Positions 1 through 10,859 of a stretch of 64,000 nucleotides of DNA are shown piece after piece. The stretch spans positions 45,852,916 through 45,916,915 of the forward strand of contig CM076847.1 in NCBI GenBank assembly GCA_039519185.1, in the 5' to 3' direction. This stretch comes from Astragalus membranaceus. Its lineage: Eukaryota; Streptophyta; Magnoliopsida; Fabales; Fabaceae. Made by a program: the position numbers and the translations under genes. Below the pieces are notes generated by a model. The model worked only from the letters and a program-made list of their open reading frames with translations. It made no database searches and was not told the DNA's origin. Position 1 is the first letter of the stretch, and each line of letters starts with the position of its first letter.

Positions 1-477
1 GTGAGTTGATGATGAAGATGTTGGTACCAAATCGAAGAGGAAGTAACGCTGAGCATTTTTCGTGTTGGACGGAAGTCGTTTTGATGAGCCTAACCTTCCC
101 CTTTTTCCTCTTCTTCTTCCTTCCCCTTTCTTTCTCTCTTCTTTTCTTTTTCTCCTCTCCTCTCTGTTTCTCGCGTGGCTTTCTTCTTTCTTTTCTTTCA
201 ATTCTTTTCTTTCCTTTCTTATTAACACACACACACACACACACACGTATATACATATATTTATTTAATAAATATATGGCAACGTGGTCAAATTACCATA
301 TTGATCTAAATCTCCTATTTCGATTCCGAAACTTCCTTGATCCGTATTATCCGGTTAACGATCCGATGACAACCAATAAATAATTTTAGCACTCAATAAA
401 TTTAGCAGTCAAGTACTAAATTAATTTAATTGGGTTAACATCCAAATAATTCGGTTAATTATTTTGCGGATGTTACA
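1..477 (-). repeat. Element A left (3') LTR, partial
   Basis: Bases 1-477 repeat 6408-6876 almost exactly. The visible end is GATGTTACA at 477, the complement of the TGTAACATC LTR start. The rest of this LTR lies outside the window. It contains a pyrimidine-rich stretch (100-230) and an AC run (226-246) that is 8 bases longer than in the other LTR. Short open frames here read through simple sequence and are not genes. Confidence 0.9.
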
Positions 478-1433
478 TTCTCCCCAACTTAAAAGAATTT
501 TGTCCTCAAAATTTCGCTAAGTCTTTCATCCGACTAACCGAGGGTTGACATTCCCAGAAAGGTCTAAATTCGCGAGAAAACAATCTTGAATTAACGAAAT
601 GAGTGTAGAAAATCTTTCTAAAGTTGTCACATCAATCTCCAAGTATGATCCACTACTACCTTGATACGAACTCTCTGGTTACGAATCAACACGAGAAACT
701 CCTCTTTCGCCTACATAGGCTCGGCACCGCGTTCGAAAACACTCCCTAAGCTTCATTCCTCACTTGCTCCCCAACTTTGATTAATCTAAATCAAAGGGTC
801 TTATAAGACACTTGATAGAAATACAGGTTGAAAATGAGATCCACAAACTGGTACTCCTCGGTAGAGGTGAAAACAAACACGATTTCCTCGAAGGGTGTAA
901 ACACTTTCTCAACTAATCTTCTAATATCCACAACAGTCTTCATACACACCGACAATGTGACGGAAAAGTCACTTGTGAAACTTCTTGACTCGCCCCCAAG
1001 ATTTCGAGATAACACCTTTCGAAAGAAGATGGAATGAGGATTTACCAGAAACGTTTATCTTAAACGTAGAAGTAAACCACGGGGACATCAAATAAATTGA
1101 ACGTAATGAAAATCACCTCAGTTGTTCTCCAAACAACTATCAAACAGAACTCAGAGCTCCTTTCCGAATTAGTCAATAGCGTTGAGAGCTTCCCCTCAAC
1201 CTAAGTAATCCTCCTAGGATTTTCCTCCCCAATCATATCCTATTAGCCTCTTAATTCGTTCCAAAATTAACTTTAGCATGCGGGTTTTCACAAAAACAAT
1301 TTTTCAAAACTATTACACCGCACGCCAAGCTTCACTTCGGAAATTTAAGTCACCTACATATTCGTGTTCGCGTTCGACTTGTCAAACGGAATCATATAAT
1401 ACCATCTCATTGTTAACTTTCACAAAGGAGAGG
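478..1433 (-). other. Element A polypurine tract and unrecognised interior
   Basis: Next to the left LTR lies the complement of a polypurine tract with the tail AAGTTGGGGAGAA, the expected plus-strand primer of a Ty3/gypsy element. Just inside is the complement of the gaggacaaaatt-type motif that precedes this tract in B and C. The rest, about 900 bases, should encode integrase and chromodomain in an intact element. I see no zinc finger, no DDE core and no long frame on either strand, so it is either heavily decayed or foreign sequence. Confidence 0.55.
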
Positions 1434-2350
1434 TTAACAAACTAATACCTCTGCTTTATATTCTGTACACCCTGGAACAGAATATAAACTTCGGTGTGCT
1501 TCCTCTAACACTTGCCTTTTATTGTTCTCATCATCGGCCGCACAGATTCTACCGTTGAAACAACTGACTCCATCACTATCCATAGTAAAATCTGAAAATA
1601 CCTTTTGTGATTGTAACTTCACATCAAGTTCCTATGCTAAGCGTATAGAATCCCTTAGGGAATTAGAGATCCTCATATGGCTCAACACTAACAGGTTCCT
1701 CTCGATCTTGAATTCAGATCTAAGTCTCTATCAGACTCTAATAATTCCATCTAATGCATCATAATTCTGCCGTGTGGAGCGATTCCCTATTACTCGCATC
1801 AGCTACAACATTGGAATTTTCTGGATGATACTTCAACCCGAAGTCATCATCCTTCAGAATTCTACACACTTCTCTGCCTGCTATTCAGTTCTTTCTGATC
1901 AAACAGATACCTTAAACTCTTGTGACCACTAGAGACTTCGAAACGAGACCCACACAGGTAACGTCTCCAAATCTTCAGTGCATACACAATAGGTATTAAC
2001 TCCAATTCATGAGTTGGATAATTCTCTTCACGAGACCTTAATTGTCTGGACGCCTAAGCTACCACTTGTTGATCTTTGCATTAGAATACATCCTAAACCC
2101 TTCCCTGAAGCGTCATCGAAAATTTAAAATTCCAATGACGGATCCGGAAGAATCAGGATTGGAGCAGAAGTCAAAATCTTCGACTCTAGAAAACATCCTT
2201 CACAATGGATGACCCTTACGAGTTAACCGAGTAAGTGGAAAGGTAACTGTGAGAACCCTTGAACAAATCTCTTATAGTAACCAGCTAGACCCAAAAACTT
2301 CTGATCTCTGTGACTGATGTTGGTCACTCCCATTCAACACCGCTTCCTTC
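1434..2350 (-). pseudogene. Element A RNase H and integrase-linker remnant
   Basis: The stretch 1434-1622 matches the linker before the integrase zinc finger of element B (43080-43250): SDGVSCFNGRIC corresponds to SDGIICFNGRIC and EEAHRS to KEAHRS. It then jumps from the VHPGSTK region straight to the KAEHQ region, so the HHCC zinc finger is deleted. The interval 1750-2350 corresponds to RNase H but is broken in all frames. No product is expected. Confidence 0.65.
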
Positions 2351-2974
2351 TTACTGGGATCTACAGAAATTCCCGACTTGGGAAATCACATGTCCCAAAG
2401 ACTTTACCTCTGGCACCCAAAAATCACACTCCGAAGGTTTCAAGTACAACTTATTCTCTCGGAGTACTTTCAGAACAATGCGGAGATGTTGGACATGCTC
2501 CTCAATGGTCTTAGAGTACACCAAGATATCATCAATGAAAACCACAACGAACTGATCCAGATAAGCGTGGAACACTCGGTTCATGTAATCCATGAATACC
2601 GCTGGAGCATTAGTCAAACCGAAGGGCATCACTACGAACTCGTAATGTCCATACTTAGTACGGAAAGTTGTCTTCGGAATATCTAAGGCTCTAACTTTTA
2701 ATTGATGATAACCTGACATCAGATCAATTTTTGAAGACACCACGGCACCTCGAAGTTGATCCAGCAATTCGTGTATCCTTGGCAAAGGATATTTGTTCTT
2801 GATTGTCGCTTTGTTGAGTAGTCGGTAATCAATACACAATCTCATGCTACCATTTTTCCTTTCGACTAACCACGCCAGAGCACTCCTTAGAGAAGCACTC
2901 GGTCGAAGGAATTTCCTTAACGTCGACTCTTCAAGTTGAGACTCCATTTCCTTGAATTCTAAAGGAACATTCAA
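2351..2974 (-). pseudogene. Element A reverse transcriptase fragment
   Basis: This 207-codon frame is a Ty3/gypsy reverse transcriptase core. It shows MRLCIDYRLLNK, a KIDLMSGYHQLKV block, MPFGLTNAP and the catalytic FIDD box, followed by GHVISQ. It is closely similar to the equivalent region of element B (43900-44500). It lacks a continuous upstream link to protease and ends soon after the thumb, so it is a fragment. In an intact element it would copy the RNA into cDNA inside the virus-like particle. Confidence 0.85.
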
Positions 2975-3181
2975 TAAGAAACAATAGATATTGATCCCGT
3001 ACCAGGAACCAATTCTACCGTAAACTCTACCTCTCGCTCAGGAGATTCAGAAGAAACTTCATCGTGAAAACATCCAGAAAGTCATTCACAATCTGAATGT
3101 TCGCCAAATCCAAACTAGTTTCAGTGGATGCAGATAACATACTAACATGTCATTCCGCACCTTGGAATGAAGATTGACCGT

Positions 3182-3558
3182 CTAAGGTGAATTAGGCAAC
3201 CGTTTCAGAATTTGTCCTAGGCAATTTAACTGATTCTGAAGCGAAGCTGATAGCTGATTAATACAGTCGATTGCAACATGATTTGCAGTCATCCAATTCA
3301 TACCCAAAATGGTGTCCACACTTCTCACAGGCAAACAAATAATTCTTCTACGAAAGTTCTGTCTCCGATAACACGTAGACAATTCTGACACAAAGATTGG
3401 GTCTGGACACGACCCTTAGCCGCAGTTAAGATAGTTTTTGGCTCGGGCAGCGGAGACAATGCTAGTCCCAACCGATCCGCACATGATTGTGCCATTATAC
3501 AATGGGTTGCACCCGAATCGTGTAATATACTAACGGAGTTACTAAAAACTGATCTCAT
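3182..3558 (-). pseudogene. Element A aspartic protease fragment
   Basis: The minus-strand frame at 3325-3558 contains the active-site motif DSGATHCI, typical of chromovirus retropepsins. A second overlapping frame (3182-3391) carries the downstream DTILGMNWM block. The two are joined by a frame change near 3330-3390. Element B has lost this domain entirely. Confidence 0.75.
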
Positions 3559-3591
3559 ACTCCTCAGTAGATTGTCTGCAGTCGTAACTGT

Positions 3592-4190
3592 CTAAACATC
3601 CAGAATGTTGACTCGTCCTTGCCTTAGAGCTGCTTGTAACTTCTTGAAACTCTTCCTTACAGGGAACTCTTTACCATAGTGACCCTCTTCATTTCTATAA
3701 TAGCACCGATTAGATATTCGCTTGCAATCACCGCTGTGAGGCTTTCCACAGTTAGAACATCTTCTGACCTTTGTAGAATCAAAGAATTGCATCTGCTTTT
3801 CCTTTGATGAAATTATCTTAGGACTTTGCATTCGGAGTTGATAATTCAACTACCTTCCTTCTTTTCCCATATTTCCTATGAGATCATCCTCGGCGACATA
3901 GGCTGATTGCACTAAGGCAACAAAATTGGTAATAGTATAAGAACTGAGACCATAAATCATAAAAGCACTTATGCCCTTCTTATACTTCTGCATTCTCCAT
4001 TCGTCATCCAGAGCTTACTTTACCACTTGGTAACACTGAGACAACTTCTCAAACTTAGCGGTGTATTCTTCCACCGTCATGTCACCTTTCCTGAGGATGC
4101 ACCAGCTGAAGATTCTGGTTTTGGTCGAGGACTACGTCTTGATCATCCTGGTATAATTCCGCTTATGATGCACTAAGTATTGAGTTGATC
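3592..4190 (-). pseudogene. Element A gag remnant with zinc knuckle
   Basis: Residues CSNCGKPHSGDC and a following degenerate CYYRNEEGH unit mark the nucleocapsid zinc knuckles (about 3660-3760). Further upstream on the minus strand (3850-4190) the sequence aligns by eye with the gag fragment of element B (MTVDEYIAKFEKLSQ) but is broken by stops. The N-terminal two thirds of gag are absent: the sequence runs to the primer site within about 120 bases. Element B shows the same abrupt start, so the gag deletion is probably shared ancestry. Confidence 0.7.
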
Positions 4191-4283
4191 AGGCTCAATG
4201 TCTCTTAGCATCACAAGTATAATTACCACAAGGACTAACAAGGAATCGACTCAACCCTAAGCTAAGTCCGACTAGGTCGAACT

Positions 4284-4295
4284 GCTCTGATACCA
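4284..4295 (-). promoter_or_regulatory. Element A primer binding site (initiator Met tRNA)
   Basis: The minus strand reads TGGTATCAGAGC, the standard plant primer site complementary to the 3' end of initiator methionine tRNA. It lies two bases from the 5' LTR boundary at 4298 and fixes the element's orientation. Confidence 0.92.
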
Positions 4296-4755
4296 ACTGT
4301 AACACCCTGGTATTTCTATTGACCAAAAATACCCAGGTGCACATTAGTAACACATCAGAGATATATTTCCTGCTTAGACACTGAATATCACTATAAATTT
4401 TTCGCTGAATATAACCCAAACAGTCTTATTTACAACAAGACAATATGGTTCTCAGACCATATACCATCAGCATCTATAGTATTCAGTATCATACAAGAAA
4501 GCGGAAGAAAGATATACATTAAATACATAATGTTTTAGTATACAGACAACAAAAGGGAAATTAGCTTAAACATAAAGCTAGGCTCTCAGCAACCAGTCCG
4601 AGCTCAACCTACTCGTGCCTCTTGGATTTCCGCTGTCCCTGTGTCTCTGTAAAACAACAACATATAAACAATGAGATACAATCTCAGTGAGTTCTACCGA
4701 GACCCCTACTAACACTCTCGGTTCAATTATGAAATTTTTATATAACGTGACACGG

Positions 4756-5023
4756 CACCGACTGCGTTACCGCTTCCAAACCCGGTGAACCGCATTACTT
4801 AACTTTTAACAGATCACCGACTGCGTTACCGCTTCCAAACCCGGTGAACCGCATTACTTAACTTTTAACAGATCACCGACTGCGTTACCGCTTCCAAACC
4901 CGGTGAACCTGTTGTGACTCAGTACGACACCGACTGCGTTACCGCTTCCAAACCCGGTGAATCGTACAACAAACAAATTTGACATAACACCGACTGCGTA
5001 ACCGCTTCCAAACCCGGTGAACC
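4756..5023. repeat. Five-copy tandem array inside the element A LTR
   Basis: Five copies of a 36-base core starting CACCGACTGCGTTACCGC and ending CCCGGTGAACC begin at 4756, 4815, 4874, 4928 and 4988 (spacing 54-60 bases). The cores are nearly identical and the spacers vary. Element B carries an analogous array with a different core at the same LTR position. Confidence 0.95.
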
Positions 5024-5121
5024 CCCTTACCAATAGCATTTTTCCTAATGGCACGGAGCCTAGGGTAAGGGATCATGACTGCCCCGCCTAGTATGTCAAC
5101 ATGGGTCGTCACCCAAACTCG

Positions 5122-5126
<5 letters not shown>

Positions 5127-5208
<82 letters not shown>
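5127..5208. repeat. AT dinucleotide run in element A LTR
   Basis: About 41 uninterrupted AT units directly follow the conserved GTCGTCACCC module. An AT run occupies the same relative place in both LTRs of element B. Confidence 0.95.
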
Positions 5209-5210
<2 letters not shown>

Positions 5211-5476
5211 ACAGCACTATGAACCCACGGTCCATCAAATCAGACAATCAATGAAACACTTTAATTCCACGTTTTATAAAATCCAAGTTCACACTCGCAC
5301 TCTATTTGACCACTTTTCGGGACAGTTTTCAATATCAAAAACAGTTCATTTTGCCTTAAAAATAGAATATTCAGTTAGGCCTCTGAATAAGCTTTCCAAC
5401 GCATCTTAGAACACCTCAATCGGGTTCCCAGATCAAAAGATATCGCGAAACGAAAAACAGTGTTTGGTTGCTGAAA

Positions 5477-5585
5477 TTCTGCCAACTGGCGCGCGAGTGG
5501 CGCGTGGCGCGCAAACGGCGCGCGAACAGACAGGAAGTTCTGCCAATTGGCGCGCGGGTGGCGCGCGGCGCGCAAGTGTCGCGCT
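5477..5585. repeat. GC-rich palindrome cluster in element A LTR
   Basis: Two copies of a unit of about 38 bases (5477-5514 and 5538-5575, period 61) are built of overlapping GGCGCGC and GCGCGCC palindromes in an otherwise AT-rich LTR. Their role is unknown; dense CpG sites make them candidates for methylation. Confidence 0.85.
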
Positions 5586-6876
5586 ATCAGACAGCAGGGG
5601 GTCTGTCAAGGGCAGATTTTGGCGGTTTCGCGCGAAAATCCCGATTCCGCTTAATTCCGATTTTAATTCCGATCGAAAACAGTTTTCACACACACATAAT
5701 CAAACCCACTCAACATCAAACAATCAATCAAAATCTAAATCAAATCGAAGTTTATCAAATTACGGCGATTTTCCAAATAACGGTTTTAAATCAAAATCCC
5801 TCGAATCAAATCACCAAAAATTCCATTTTTAACACGACGCAGCCCGAGACTCGCCCCAATCGATTCCTAACCCGAATCAGACAGTATCACATAATATTCC
5901 AGTCCAGCGAAAGCGATAAAACAGTTTATCAATTAATTCGAAAAACAAAAGTCCTAAACGTGAGTAAAACTCACCCTCGAAGCGTGTGCCGACACCGAGA
6001 CTTCAAAATCGCCGAGACTTCGCCAAATCACCGAGACTTTCCGCGACACCGCTTTTCTGACAAAACCGCACGAACGTTCCCCGAATCAACTACACGCTCC
6101 GGCGACGCTCAAATCCGATTCCAAAACTTTCCGCTCGATCACGAAACCTCTTTTGACCGAAACGCCGAATTCCCCGAAATCCTCCACGGATACTATTCAT
6201 CATCCTCAAGCTCAAAATCACTATTCATCTAAAAACCCCAAATTTGATTTCTCAAATCTCACCCAATCATACCTTGATTCTTTCACTCCAAGCTAGTACC
6301 CAAGCCTCCATTCGAACTCCCCTAGCCTTCAAACCGCTTTATTGACGAAGATAGCTCTCAAAAACGCCACCTTGAGCTTCAAACCGAAAATGGTAAATTC
6401 GTGTAGAGTGAGTTGATGATGAAGATGTTGGTACCAAATCGAAGAGGAAGTAACGCTGAGCATTTTTCGTGTTGGACGGAAGTCGTTTTGATGAGCCTAA
6501 CCTTCCCCTTTTTCCTCTTCTTCTTCCTTCCCCTTTCTTTCTCTCTTCTTTTCTTTTTCTCCTCTCCTCTCTGTTTCTCGCGTGGCTTTCCTCTTTCTTT
6601 TCTTTCAATTCTTTTCTTTCCTTTCTTATTAACACACACACACACGTATATACATATATTTATTTAATAAATATATGGCAACGTGGTCAAATTACCATAT
6701 TGATCTAAATCTCCTATTTCGATTCCGAAATTTCCTTGATCCGTATTATCCGGTTAACGATCCGATGACAACCAATAAATAATTTTAGCACTCAATAAAT
6801 TTACCAGTCAAGTACTAAATTAATTTAATTGGGTTAACATCCAAATAATTCGGTTAATTATTTTGCGGATGTTACA

Positions 6877-7273
6877 CTCCACATTCAATGTATAACAGTT
6901 ACACCAAAAAGAATTTCAAAGACCCACTCTTTATCTCTTAGTTAAAAATATTTATACAATGAATTAGAATATGACTATTCATTTCCATTATCATACTAAA
7001 TTAAATAATTTTTCCAATTGATTATGTAATAAATGAGCTATTAAAATTTATGCAATTTTTGATTAGAACGTAGGGTATGGTTGTTCAATTTTTTTTGTTT
7101 TATCACTTAATTATATTATAAATAATATATATATATATATAAGGTTATTTTTAGTTTTTACATTAAACATAAGTTTTAAATTATTCCGATAATTAAAATT
7201 AGTTATATATATATATATGTATTTGAACTAATATTTTAAGTTTCTAGTGAAGTTTGATTTCAACTTATTAATC

Positions 7274-7308
<35 letters not shown>

Positions 7309-7486
7309 CACTATTTTTTATTTATTTTATAATAACTAAACAAAAAAATTATGACAATAATTTAGAATGAATCATAAATAATATTTTGATACTTAATAGT
7401 GTATTAGTTAAAAAAACTGAAAAATTACTTAATAATAGAAAACTATTTTATAGAAAGCTTTTTCTGTTACATCCTTTCATTACATC

Positions 7487-7563
<77 letters not shown>

Positions 7564-7966
7564 AACTTAAATTTTAACTTTTCAATAAAGGTTGATTTGA
7601 ACTTATTAATTTTTTTAAATAAATAAACATTATAGTATATATATATATATATATTTCTTTATATTACGTCAATTACATCAAAAAAACAACTTACTAATAG
7701 TACAACGTAGAATATTGCTATTCTTATCTTTTTGGTTAGAATGTGACTATTCATTTGCATTGTACTCCTAAATTAAACAATTTTTTCAATTAATTATATA
7801 ATGAATCAAAAATTCAAAGTTTTTATTTTTTGGTTAGAACGTAAGGTATGGCTATTCATTTTTTTTGTTTTATCACTTAATTATATGGTAAATAATATAT
7901 ATATGTATGTATATTTATAATAAGTAAAACTCGTGAGAAGTATTTTGGAGGCTCCATTGGGGTTTC

Positions 7967-8034
<68 letters not shown>

Positions 8035-8885
8035 AGAAAGACAGAGTGAGAGAGAGAGGGGGGAGAGAGAAAGGAAAATCACAACATCATCTAAGTTACG
8101 GTTCAACCATATAATCAAGAAAATTACGAATAATAATTGAAGATATACTTCAATCCAAGAAGAGATAGTTTATTTTGTTTACACACTATAAGAATATGAT
8201 GTATACATTAAACTTGAAACCTATAACAATCTCAATACTTAATCAACAATCAATTAAAGGTTATGAATAAAAGACAAATTTAGACAAATAAACTTTGGGA
8301 CGCTAACTACCACAATGGCTTTATTCAAACTTGAATATTAGTGATGTAAAAACCAAAAAGTTTACATAAGTCATGTAACAACTAAACAAATGTGATGTAA
8401 AAAATGAAAAGATAATTGGTGACTTCTCTTCTTAGGTATTTATAGTATCTCTGAAAGAAGGCTTAAAGTGAAAGAAAATGAAAAAATTGTAACTTATCTA
8501 TATTAAAAACAAACTATAATAATTAGTACTAATCATGATATAAATTTAGAGACACCAAAAGGCAAATATAACTTATCTATATTTAAAATAAACAAAATAT
8601 TATATTATATTATATTATATTATATTATATTATATTATTTTGTTCTTAAACATATTTAATTAGTTAAAATTAAAATATCATTTTCATATAGATATAAATA
8701 TCTTATTAATATTCCACTATCATTGAATAAGTTAGTGGCAATTATGTTCTTTAAATGAAATTAAAGTTTTTTTATGTCTAAATTATGAATAAATATTTTA
8801 ATACATAAAAATATTGAGAAAAATTATGGAGCTTCCTTTGGGGTCTCCTTTACACACATATATATATATATATAGATTAGACATC
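6877..8885. other. AT-rich intergenic DNA with diverged duplications and AT runs
   Basis: I see no gene here. Two diverged direct repeats are visible: 6967-7130 resembles 7741-7905, and 7224-7275 resembles 7562-7613, implying an old duplication. AT runs lie at 7281-7306, 7492-7561 and 7970-8031. A purine-rich GA stretch (8030-8075) and an ATATT pentamer run (8586-8638) follow. The phrase GGAGGCTCCATTGGGGTTTCC (7953) recurs in altered form at 8835, both times next to an AT run, and may be the end of an old small transposon. Confidence 0.7.
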
Positions 8886-8890
8886 GAAGT

Positions 8891-9000
8891 AAGATACTGT
8901 AATAGTCTGTCAATTAATTTTTAATTTGCTTAAAATTTAATGTGTGTGTGTAGAATTCATATGTGTGTAAAAATTAATTGACAGACTATTACAGTATCTT
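8891..9000. repeat. Perfect 32-bp inverted repeat (foldback)
   Basis: The arm at 8891-8922 begins AAGATACTGTAATAGTCTG and is the exact reverse complement of 8969-9000. The 46-base loop contains a GT run. Two perfect 32-base arms could be a young MITE or a hairpin transcript. I see no clear target-site duplication at the arm ends. Confidence 0.9.
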
Positions 9001-10018
9001 TTATGATTGGGTAGAATTCATTTAGGTCTTATTAAATTAACACCAATGCTAAAGGTTACCAAGCTTATTTGAAAGAATTTAGAAAAAAGTGAAATCAACG
9101 TACCAAAATGAGATAATAGAGAGAGGGAGAGAGAGATAGAATAATCAGTAGCAAAATAAAAAAAAATCAGACAACTGAACTGCTCTTAGTGTGTTACGTC
9201 ACTTAATCTTTTTGTAACAACAATCATTACCCTTAAATTAATGTGATATTATATTTAATATGTTATCTATACTAATAACTTCATGTAATCGAATTTATTT
9301 TCAAAAAAAAGTTTATCTAATAATATATTCTGAATAATAAAATAATAACAAACTATTATTATTTATAAATTATTCTTTACATAATAGCATCGGACAATAA
9401 ACTACAAATCCAAATTATCAATATATTTTTCAAAAAAATTATCTACATTATATTGTATTAATCATACACGCAATTTAAATGAGAAAATTATTTTATCAAG
9501 CGTCACTCAACCATCTTAGGCTAGTTTAGGGATATCAATTAAAATGTATTAGTCTTGTAAATCACTAACATAAACTCTCAGAGTATAGCTATCTCTAATT
9601 CGAGATATTGGGATACAACCCTGCAAATTGACAAATTTAGAGCAACACCAAGAGGCATAAGAAACTTTACCTAATTTTATTTCAAAAGGTTAAAATTCCA
9701 AAATATTAAGAATGAGTTAAATGATATTCTAACCTCGATCACTTCTTTTTAAGTTAAATGACATTTTTAGTCCTTTATATTTATTTTAGGTTTTAATTTA
9801 GTCAAAAATGTATTATTTATTTGAAATTGGTCCATTATGTGTAAAGGTTACACCAATGCGACTTCTGATTTTTTTTCGAAGTGATGCTTATGCTACAAAA
9901 ATTATTTCAGTATTGATCCCTTTTTGGTGAAAAAAAACCATATTAATAAACATAATGAATCAAAAAATATAATCTAGTCATAAAATTAACTCTTTTAACA
10001 TCAATTCATTAAAAACCA
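9001..10018. other. AT-rich intergenic DNA without recognised features
   Basis: About one kilobase of AT-rich sequence with no open frame above background, no RNA gene and no clear repeat end. A stretch near 9740-9870 (ttttagtcctttatat and similar) resembles remnants of the Mutator-type MITEs common in plants, but no paired ends were found. Confidence 0.6.
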
Positions 10019-10032
10019 ATCCTACTAAAGTT

Positions 10033-10157
10033 ATCCCAATTAGGTAGTTCAGTTGGCGAGCTAAGAGATATCGAATGAGTGCATGCAGAAGGTCCTGGGT
10101 TCAAACCCGAGAAACTAACATTTCTCACTCTCTCACTAACATTGCTTATATAAAAAA
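10033..10157 (+). mobile_element. tRNA-derived SINE with 14-bp target duplication
   Basis: This 125-bp element has an internal RNA polymerase III promoter: an A-box-like TAGTTCAGTTGG at 10045-10056 and a B box GGTTCAAACCC at 10098-10108, spaced as in a tRNA gene. It ends in a short A run and is bracketed by a 14-base direct repeat starting ATCCTACTAAAG (10019-10032 and 10158-10171). The body after the B box is not tRNA-like and there is no cloverleaf, so it is a SINE rather than a tRNA gene. It would be mobilised in trans by LINE machinery. Confidence 0.85.
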
Positions 10158-10859
10158 ATCCTACTAAAGTTTAAAACAAACCAATTATAAATAATATATT
10201 TGATTTTATGTTTGTTGCTAAATATAATAGTAGTATCACATACTATCACACGGTTACACCTGGATTCAAGTGAGGAGTCGATATTTCTATGTTGTTGAAA
10301 CTGCCAATACAACCAACGGTGGAGAAGGTAAACTATCTACTATAGATTTATACAAATTCACCACATATGATTTTACCAATACCCCCATTCTATCTAAAAG
10401 ACACCTCAAATTTTTTAGAGTAAAAATGTCATTACACTCTATTTTTTTTTTCTCTTTATTCTTACACTCTCTTTCTTATTTTTCATTTTTCTCTTACACT
10501 TTCTTTCTTCCTTTTTTCTCTTTCTTCTTACACTCTCTTTTCTCATTTTCACTTTTCTTTTACACTCTCTTTCATCCTTTTTTTTCTTTTTACTTTACTT
10601 TTTCCATAAATAATTATTCTCTTTCTCTTATCACTTCACTTTAATTCTTTTAACTAAATTTCTAAATTTATACAAAACACTAATTTAATTAAAAATTTTG
10701 AAGACTACTACTATAAACCTACTATCTAAAAAACAAGAAGACTTAATGACTATTTAAATTAGTAATTAATATTTAAAACAAATATCTCTTATTGATAATC
10801 TAATATCTAACTTTTATTATCTACAATAATCTACTAAACAACTAAAATAATCAATTGAA

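Larger units (their letters stand above)
1..6876 (-). mobile_element. Element A: Tekay-like Ty3/gypsy chromovirus, defective, cut by the window edge
   Basis: This is an LTR retrotransposon read on the minus strand. It has a right (5') LTR at 4298-6876, a primer site at 4284-4295, an internal region at 478-4297 and the end of the left (3') LTR at 1-477. Minus-strand order is gag zinc knuckle, aspartic protease, reverse transcriptase, RNase H and linker, as in Ty3/gypsy elements. The interior is only about 3.8 kb. The gag start and the integrase core are missing, and every domain carries stops or frame changes. Where both LTRs can be compared they differ by three substitutions and one AC-repeat length change over about 469 bases, so the insertion looks recent although the coding region is dead. 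The Tekay assignment rests on similarity of its domains to element B, which has a recognisable chromodomain. Confidence 0.85.
4298..6876 (-). repeat. Element A right (5') LTR, complete, 2.6 kb
   Basis: It runs from TGTAACACC at 4298 to GATGTTACA at 6876, with TG/CA ends. In plus-strand order it holds a five-copy tandem array (4756-5023), a short module shared with B and D (5061-5121), an AT run (5127-5208), a block shared with B (about 5408-5450), a GC-rich palindrome cluster (5477-5585), a coding-free stretch, and a pyrimidine-rich tail ending in an AC run. Open frames inside it look like composition artefacts. Confidence 0.9.

Noticed and set aside
4756..5023. Regularly spaced repeats as a CRISPR array
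   Set aside because: Plant LTR context, variable spacing and similar spacers; this is a tandem array.
5375..6232. Frames of up to 254 codons in the element A LTR
   Set aside because: Read through GC palindromes and LTR sequence with no homology; the corresponding region of element B has no such frame.
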